NCBI RefSeq assembly: GCF_900497805.2
Contig: NW_020954630.1
Location: 9,452,222-9,516,221 of the forward strand
Source of the DNA: Vombatus ursinus
Lineage: Eukaryota; Chordata; Mammalia; Diprotodontia; Vombatidae
DNA length: 64,000 nucleotides
Reading direction: 5' to 3'
Made by a program: the position numbers and the translations under genes
The notes under the pieces: model-generated
Told to the model about the DNA's origin: nothing
Database searches by the model: none
What the model saw: only the letters and a program-made list of their open reading frames with translations
Shown: one piece after another, positions 57,669-64,000 of the stretch
Layout of the letters: the number at the start of each line of letters is the position of its first letter
Position numbering within the stretch: position 1 is the stretch's first letter

Positions 57669-58404
57669 AACCAGTTCTAAATCTGTGATCACAGAATTAC
57701 AAGATTTCAGGGTTCTCAGAGACCTCAGAGGTCTATCTAGTCCAAAATATGCCTGAAAAAAAGAGATCCCCTCTAAAATATACTTGAAAAGTGCCCATCC
57801 TGGCTTTCTTTTAAGACTTCAACAGAGAGATTCTTCTCAAGGCAGCCCATTCCACTTTTAGATAGCTCTAGAGCTATTTATTAGGAAAATTTCCCCACCA
57901 TTAAACCTCAATTAATTTGTAGCAACTTCTACCCATTGATCTTAATTCTATCTTCTTAGGCTAGGCAGAACACATGACATCCTTTTTCAAACAGTTGAAA
58001 ACAGCTAGCATTTCCCCTTTTCTTCCTCTTTCCCTCCTCCCTGCTTCCACTACACTCCTTCCAGATCTTGGTTGCCATATCACACTGTGGATTCATGTTG
58101 ATGATCTTTTTCCTATGAGCTTCTGCCTAGCACTGCCTCCCCCACTTTATATTTGGGAAGTTGATTTTTTGAACCTTTGTGACATTTTTCATTTATCACT
58201 ATACAATTTCCTCTTGGTTAGATTCAGCCTAATGTTCTGTCCTTTTGAGATCCTGTTGAATCCTGGTTCTGTCATCCAGTGCATTAGTTATCCTTGATTC
58301 TGTGTCATCCACATATCTGATAACTATACCATCTATGCTTTTATCCAAATTCCAAATAAAAATGTCAAACAGTACCAAGTCAAGGACAAATTCCTGAGGT
58401 ATTC

Positions 58405-58804
58405 ATTTTGATAAATATATAAAAAGGTCTTATTCTTAATTGGATAGTTGGTATTACCTTGGGGAGGCAGCAGGTGGCCTTAAGAAGTCAAAATGCTAGG
58501 AGGCTCTTTGTCTTAACTATGTAAGACCTTGCTCATAAAAAGAATATGAAATAGTTTCGGGAAATATAGTTGTACCCTCTTTGATATTTCTTTCCTTTGA
58601 AGATGGATTGTTCTTGGTCCCTCAGCAAGCTGTAAATTGATTTAACTGATAGTATTTTGTTCCCTTTGTGTGTATAAAACCCTTTCTGTTAACTGACTCT
58701 TTGGGTAGAGAAGTCCAAGTCTGAATTTCATCCTTGTGTCTCTCTTTCCTACCACTTTAGCTTGTTCTTGATAATAACCTGTTTTGTTAATGAAAAAAAA
58801 ATTC
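58405..58804 (+). mobile_element. Unclassified insertion in the CR1 element, with A tail
   Basis: About 400 bases that have no counterpart in CR1. It ends in nine A (58793-58801), with ATTC at 58401-58404 and 58801-58804 as a possible short target duplication. Contains gtgtataaaaccctttctgt. The A tail suggests a retroposon; I do not recognise the family. Confidence 0.5.
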
Positions 58805-58825
58805 CCTCTAAACACATTGAAGATG

Positions 58826-58887
58826 TCCAAGTTGACATCAATCATTAATGACTAGACTTCCAAGTTGACACCAATCATTAATGACTA
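58826..58887. repeat. 33-bp tandem duplication
   Basis: tccaagttgacatcaatcat at 58826 and tccaagttgacaccaatcat at 58859, each continuing taatgacta. The two copies of 29 bases differ at one base, with a 33-base period. Confidence 0.85.
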
Positions 58888-60049
58888 TTCTTCAGGTATA
58901 GCCATTTAACCAGTTCTAAATCTAATAAATTGTATTACCATATAGTCACACAGTGCCATATTTTCTACAAGAACAGCATGAGAAATTGATCAAATGCTTT
59001 GCTAAACTCTAGATAAACTCTATCTACTTCATTTCCCTAATCTTCCAGTTTAGTAACCTTGTCAAGAAAGGCAACACACTTAGAATGGATGACCTATTCT
59101 TGTCAAACTCAAGCTAGCTCTCTGGCTCTACTGCGTACTTTTCTAAGTGTTCATTAAATATCATTTTAATAATATGTTCTAGAAGTTTACTATGAATCAA
59201 AGTCAAGCTTATTGGCCTATAGTCTCTTTTCTCCATTCTCTTCCAAAAACAAAAAAACAAGACATTTGCCCCCTTTCCAATCTGTCACTAGCTCTTCCAT
59301 TTTCTGTGATCTTTTAAAGATCACTAACAATGACTCAGTCATCACATCAGCCACTTCTTCAAGTATCTTAAGACGTACTTCAACTGGGTCAGGTGACTTG
59401 AACTCATGAAAGGCAATGAGGTGATCTCTCACTCTCTTCATGCTTCTATTATGTATCAACCCTATCAGTTATATTTATTAGAGTTTCACACAAATTGTTT
59501 GGGAGATATGTGTACCATTTTATTTTTGTCTTAAAAAACAAAATGGCTAAGTTTTTTTTTTGAATTCTTTTGTCTTTAATCTGTTTATTCTATGAGTCCA
59601 TGTAACAGACCCCTGTAACCTAAGAAGGAAAATAACTCAACCTCTCTTATGAAAAATAGAGATATTGCTCATAAATGACGCTATATTTAACCCACATATT
59701 CAAATGGATCTATGGTGTCATTGATGTGAATATTTCCTCTAATGATGTGACTTTAAGCCAACCAATGCTTGCCCATCCTGTGGGACTCTTGTCTACGTCT
59801 TCCCACAAGTTTACCACAGGGGATCCACCTGAGGTCCTAGGAAACTTCTCATCTTTCTCCTGACCCTTCATGGATATCAGAGGAACAAAATGCCTGCCCA
59901 CTAGTTATTGCTCTCATTTCAAAACCAATCAGTCTTGTTTTTCCATCATACATTGATGATATCCATTATTCTGGTTCTTATTTGTAGCTCTTTATTTAGT
60001 ACGTATTGCAACCTACTCATACTCAGCATGTACTTGTCTTGTTTTCAAG

Positions 60050-60180
60050 TTGTCTTCTTCATTAGACTGTGAGCTCCTTGAGAGCAGGGGCCATCTTTTG
60101 CCTTTCTTCACAACCCCAGAGCTTGGTACAATGCCTGGAACAGAGTTGGGACTTAATAAATGTTTGCTGGCTGACTTTTT
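60050..60180 (+). mobile_element. L2 LINE 3' end
   Basis: gactgtgagctccttgagag, caggggccatcttttgcctt, tacaatgcctggaacagagt, acttaataaatgtttgctgg. Short ORFs here are not genes. Confidence 0.85.
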
Positions 60181-60694
60181 CATCCATATGTTTTTTCCTG
60201 TGTACATTGTTAGACCAAACTCTTTTGAATCACTGCAGTTCTAGGAGAGGGTCTGCAATGTTCTGGGACTTGATACAATAAACAATATGCCATTTGGCAA
60301 CAGGAACACCTGAAAGAGCTTACTCTACATGGGAAATCTCTATTTAATTTGGACTATACTCTATTTTCTCCATGACAATTACAAAAACTGTTGGTGAACA
60401 TATCTCTATTTTTTTTTTTTTGCCTCACTTGATATTAATGATCATAGGACAAGATTATCTCTGATGTTTTGTCTTTCAAGGAATCTTGAATAAATTTGAA
60501 AAATGGATGGAAGATACCTTGTTGGAAAGAAGCCTTCAAGGTACCTTTTTGCTTTACTGAATTAAAAGCTTTCTTGTAATAAATCAAAATTGAGCATAGT
60601 AGGGAAGTTGTATTCTCTATATTTTTCAGTCAATTGTGTGAGAATAAAGATGTAATTTGCTAAACCTTCTTATTCCCTACTGACATGCTCATTG

Positions 60695-60780
60695 AAGGAT
60701 AGGATATACATACATATATACATACATTTATATGTACATATACATATACATATATACACATATATTCACACATATATTAT
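60695..60780. repeat. TACATA simple repeat
   Basis: atatacatacatatatacat, tatgtacatatacatataca and so on, inside the RTE remnant. Confidence 0.9.
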
Positions 60781-61387
60781 TCTCAGAAATTTATAAAGGC
60801 AAGAAAGTAAGCATGCAGGTCAAAAATTGATTATGTTCTCTCAGTCACCCTTTTCTGTAATTAATAAGGTCTGAAATTTATTTTTTAACATGTTTTTGGT
60901 TTCTTTCCTTCCTTTAGATACTTGGTGAATCCATTACTCAACACTGATAATTGCATCACCTCCTTCCTAGATCTTCTCTTTGTATTGTTGGTCCTACCCA
61001 GCTGCTTTCTTCATCTTTGTTCTCCCTAGTGCCATTTCTATCTCCTTTATGAACACATCTGTAAAGCCAGAGTCCAAGAGTGAGGGCTTTATGGTCCTTG
61101 ATGGGGAAAAAAAGCTTATTATAAAAATCTTTGTTGATCTTTTTATTTTTTTCTCTCTGTATTGTCTGCTTTTATTTTCATACTTAAATGCCTTTGGTGT
61201 AACTGCTTAATTGAGAGTTTCATAAAGTTTTCTTTAAGCGGGTTTGACACTGTGTCATATTTCTGTTTTATTAAGTAACACTGCCCTTAATCTTCCACCA
61301 TTCTTTTCCATTAGATTTTACAAATGACTTCTAAACTAGTGTCACCTTTGACCACATCTCTCTGTCTAGCAAATAAGTTAAGTTTTT

Positions 61388-61490
61388 GCTTATAGAGACA
61401 GATAGGTGGTGCAGGAATAGAGCACAGGGTCTGGAGAAAGGAAGTCTTGAGTTCAAATTCTGCCTGAGACACTTATTTAGTGCTCCATCA
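61388..61490 (+). mobile_element. SINE fragment inside the RTE LINE
   Basis: agagacagataggtggtgca, ggtctggagaaaggaagtct and gagttcaaattctgcctgag: the tRNA-like head of a marsupial SINE, without the body. Confidence 0.75.
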
Positions 61491-62487
61491 ATAATGAGCT
61501 ATTTCCTGTCCATTAAGATAGAATCAATTTAATTTCTGGTGACATTATTTAGTATTCAACATGTCTATAATGTTCTGATTCTTTTCTCAAAGGAACTATT
61601 CTGATACGGAGACATGAGATTTCTGCTTAGTTTATCAATTACTGATCCATATTTTCTCATTTATTTCTAATAATTCCCACCTTTGCATTGAAGTCATTAG
61701 GCATCAAAGTATATGTTGATTTAATTTGGAGGATCTTATTAAGTTCTTTGTAGAATTTCTTTTTATTCTCTACAATAGATTTTGATGAATAAGCTTGAAA
61801 AAAAACATTTTCGTGTTTTTCCCCAAATACTTATTATCTTTAAAACGGCAATATGAGATAATGAAATATCTCATGAAATGATGTTTCTTTTGCCTGTGGG
61901 TGCGTGGGATAAATCCAACTTCCCCAACTCCATTATCTGTATCTTCAAGGGAAACCTGTGAGAAATCCTTTCCTTCAGCCACTTTCTTCTGGTTTCATTT
62001 AAAGTGAGAATGTTGAGACCAAAGCAATTCTGTTCTTCTAGAAGCATGTCCCCTCATGAGGCATTGGACATGAACCTCCCATTTAAAGAATCAGCAGCTT
62101 ATTTAAAGTGTATAGATGGTCCAAACATTTTGTGACTCCTAGCACCCTATGCCCCCTTTCCTGCTCCTTTTCTGGGTGCCACACAGAACTGAGAACCACT
62201 TTGTATTTTTCACTGATTCATGGACAACCATGACCCAAAAATTTATCACAGAGTGGACACTGGTGATGAGGCTTTCTAATCTAAGGTAGGCTGGTCCTCA
62301 GGAAGCAGATTCAATCTGCTGCTTGGATGTACCCAAAGCCTCTTCAGTCTGGTGGAATCTCTGAGAGCTTCTGATAGAAACAGAACAGTCTTCAAGAACC
62401 CAGGGTCAACTCTCCACCACAGGGGTAACTTTGTATGTGCTGTATATAACACACTTTAAGACTTCCAATTAGAATGCTTAAACCAAG

Positions 62488-62690
62488 GGGTTTTCCACCT
62501 TTATTGGGTCACAGACCCCTTTGAGGTCGGTCATATCTATGGGTCCCCTTTTCAGAGCAATGTTTTTTAAATGCACAAAATAAAATACCTATGATTACGG
62601 AGGAAACCAATTATATTGAAATTCAGTTATGGTAACATCTTTTTTAAAAACAAGTTCATGAACCCCAAGTTAGGAATTCCTACCTTAAAT
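62488..62690. mobile_element. hAT-type short DNA transposon, third copy of the family
   Basis: caaggggttttccaccttta, gggtcacagacccctttgag, tgcacaaaataaaataccta, ttatattgaaattcagttat, caagttcatgaaccccaagt, taggaattcct. The flanks gcttaaac and ccttaaat could be a decayed 8-bp duplication. Confidence 0.7.
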
Positions 62691-63150
62691 TTGGCTTTAA
62701 ATCTAACCTTGGGAGTATATGCTATAGAAATTCTTTCTAGGTGAAACTGTCTTATAATGAAATACTTGAACACTTTTGTAAATTGAGCACTTTTGATAAG
62801 ACCCAGAAGATCCATGTCAACACTAAATTCTACTGCATAATGATGATTCAGAATAGATACACATAAGCAAACACATACATATGTATGCATATACATTATT
62901 TTAAAACATTACCCTTTGCAAGTCATACACAGTATGTTGTATGCTAAAGATTTTAAAAGGATGAGTCACATATTTATTTGATATAGCAAACCATAGGGAG
63001 CCATGGTCAGTTCTTTAGCAGTCGAATGACAAGATGAAAGCAATATTTTAAGAAGGCTAGTCTGGTAGTATTAAATAGGAAATTACAGTCAGAGAAACTA
63101 GTTAGGAGGCATTCCTACAACTTATCTCTATGTGAGATAATGAGGTCCTA

Positions 63151-63392
63151 GGGCAGTTAGGTGGCACAGTAGATAGAGCACTGGGCCTAGACTCCGGTAC
63201 ACATGAATTCAAATTTGGCTTCAGATACTTACTAGCTGTATGATCCTGGGCAAGTTACTTATCCCTGTTGCCTCAGTTTCCTCATCTGTAAAATGAGCTG
63301 GAAAAGGAAATGGCAAACTACCCAGTGTCTGTGTTGAGAAAATCCCAAATGTAGTCACAAAGAGTTAGACACAACTGAAATGACTGAACAAA
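63151..63392 (+). mobile_element. tRNA-derived marsupial SINE, sense, full length
   Basis: gggcagttaggtggcacagt, agatagagcactgggcctag, tttcctcatctgtaaaatga, gctggaaaaggaaatggcaa, agttagacacaactgaaatg. Confidence 0.9.
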
Positions 63393-64000
63393 AAAGATGA
63401 GGTTCTGGGCTAGAATAGTGACAATGAATGGATAATGGGGGGAAATTGAGAGTTTTCAAGGAAAGAGACAATAGGGCTTAATGAAATATTGGCTATAGGA
63501 GACAGAAGACAGACTCATAGCTGACTTCTAGTTTCTAGCTTGGGAAAATGGAATCATAGTGGCAACACTTCTAAAAAATGTGGAAGCTGAGAAGGTGGTG
63601 TGTACTAATTACAATTATAACTTGTATTAAGTACACCCTTCCTCTTATTTGTAATAAAATCAATGGAGTTTTTAGTGAAGTATAACCACCTGTTGGGTAA
63701 AACTCTTCAACATTTTACAACTTCATTATAGAGCTAGTCCTTTTTGATCCTGAACAATAAAGTTGATTATATCCAGACAAATTGTAGTGGGGACTCAAGA
63801 AAAGGAGGATATAATTATCCCTACAGAAATTTGGCTAAGTCACCAAGAGTCTGAGCACCGCCATTCACCTGGTATATTGTTTGCAATATCTTTCATCAAG
63901 GGATATAAAGTGGACTTGGGCAATGAGACTTTTGAGGAAATTTGTAGGAAAGTAAAGATGGGAATGGGTGATATGTGGAGGACCAACATGGCCATGGTTT

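Larger units (their letters stand above)
57690..59470 (-). mobile_element. CR1/L3 LINE, antisense, most of the reverse transcriptase and 3' end
   Basis: Minus-strand reading from about 59450 gives HLIAFHEFKSPDPVEVRLKI, then LEEVADVMTESLLVIFKRSQ. This is the CR1 [33 protein letters not shown] region. Near 59000 it gives FSKAFDQ (FSKAFDTV box). Near 58390 it gives PQEFVLDLVLFDIFIWNLDK (PQGSVLGPVLFNIFINDLD box), with YVDD as the catalytic YADD motif. 57690-58080 is the 3' end. Unclassified sequence interrupts it at about 58405-58800. Frames are broken and the start is missing. Confidence 0.88.
60440..62120 (-). mobile_element. RTE-type LINE, antisense, endonuclease and reverse transcriptase remnants
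   Basis: Minus strand, from high to low coordinates. About 61600-61760 reads FYKELNKILQIKSTYTLM then DFNAKVGI, the end of the apurinic-type endonuclease (MGDFNAKVG box). About 61490-61600 reads RIRIVPLRKESEHYRHVEY and EIKLIL, like the FRKKE..RRWTWxSPDG..NEIDYIL stretch. About 60450-60600 reads CSILIYYKKAFNSVKQKGTL, then FHPFFKFIQDSL, the RT box (FIDYKKAFDSVEHxxLW). Frames are broken. A TA-rich microsatellite and a SINE interrupt it. Confidence 0.78.
38974..64000. other. PTPRN2 intron upstream of the first visible exon
   Basis: About 25 kb without a recognised exon. Repeat-poor parts with nothing that I can name are about 39000-39400, 41160-42950, 45440-45830, 47580-48540, 48670-48980, 53500-54580 and 63400-64000. 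42030-42660 is relatively GC-rich and unique. Confidence 0.55.

Noticed and set aside
57963-57975. ggcagaacac as a possible end of the missing upstream PTPRN2 exon (..AVLPY)
   Set aside because: It lies in the CR1 copy and the flanking codons do not continue the PTPRN2 reading.
58660-58690. gtgtataaaaccc as a TATA-type promoter, perhaps of an LTR
   Set aside because: No paired LTR, no TG..CA borders, and the block ends in an A tail instead.

Overview
This is a piece of a marsupial (metatherian) nuclear genome. The base composition is AT-rich. Coding sequence is confined to short exons with GT/GC donors and AG acceptors. The interspersed repeats are of marsupial type: MAR/WSINE-like tRNA SINEs, MIR and CORE-SINEs, L2, CR1/L3, RTE, marsupial L1, hAT and mariner remnants. 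The species cannot be fixed from sequence alone.

The only protein-coding gene I can support is PTPRN2 (phogrin, IA-2beta), on the minus strand. Six consecutive internal exons lie at 38900-38973, 29585-29662, 11904-12023, 10245-10411, 4880-4933 and 2087-2151. They total 558 coding bases, and their phases join perfectly into the protein tyrosine phosphatase-like domain. The reading runs from ..DHSR.. through DYINAS, IATQGPL, the WYDQGVP loop and [12 protein letters not shown] to ..NKMAK. I found no upstream exons above 38973 and no last exons below 2087; they most likely lie outside the window.

The 5.3 kb intron between the 10245-10411 and 4880-4933 exons carries the microRNA gene mir-153-2 on the minus strand (7968-8054). 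This is the same arrangement as in human PTPRN2. Thus a secretory-granule pseudophosphatase and a microRNA that is known to target synaptic and secretory mRNAs share one transcript. The next intron down (2152-4879) starts with a GC donor instead of GT, and it splits the phosphatase signature motif.

The rest of the window is intron filled with transposon fossils. 1-12 kb is relatively repeat-poor and holds the miRNA and candidate conserved non-coding DNA. 14-29 kb is dense in SINE, L2, L1 and CR1 copies, including two CR1/L3 elements tail to tail at 22.5-25 kb. 36.9-37.4 kb is a three-layer nest (a SINE in a hAT in a MIR). 39.4-54 kb holds two mariner-type elements with terminal inverted repeats, a hAT inside a SINE, and L1 pieces. 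57.7-62.1 kb is mostly an antisense CR1/L3 LINE and an antisense RTE-type LINE. A 10-base N gap sits at 12582-12591.
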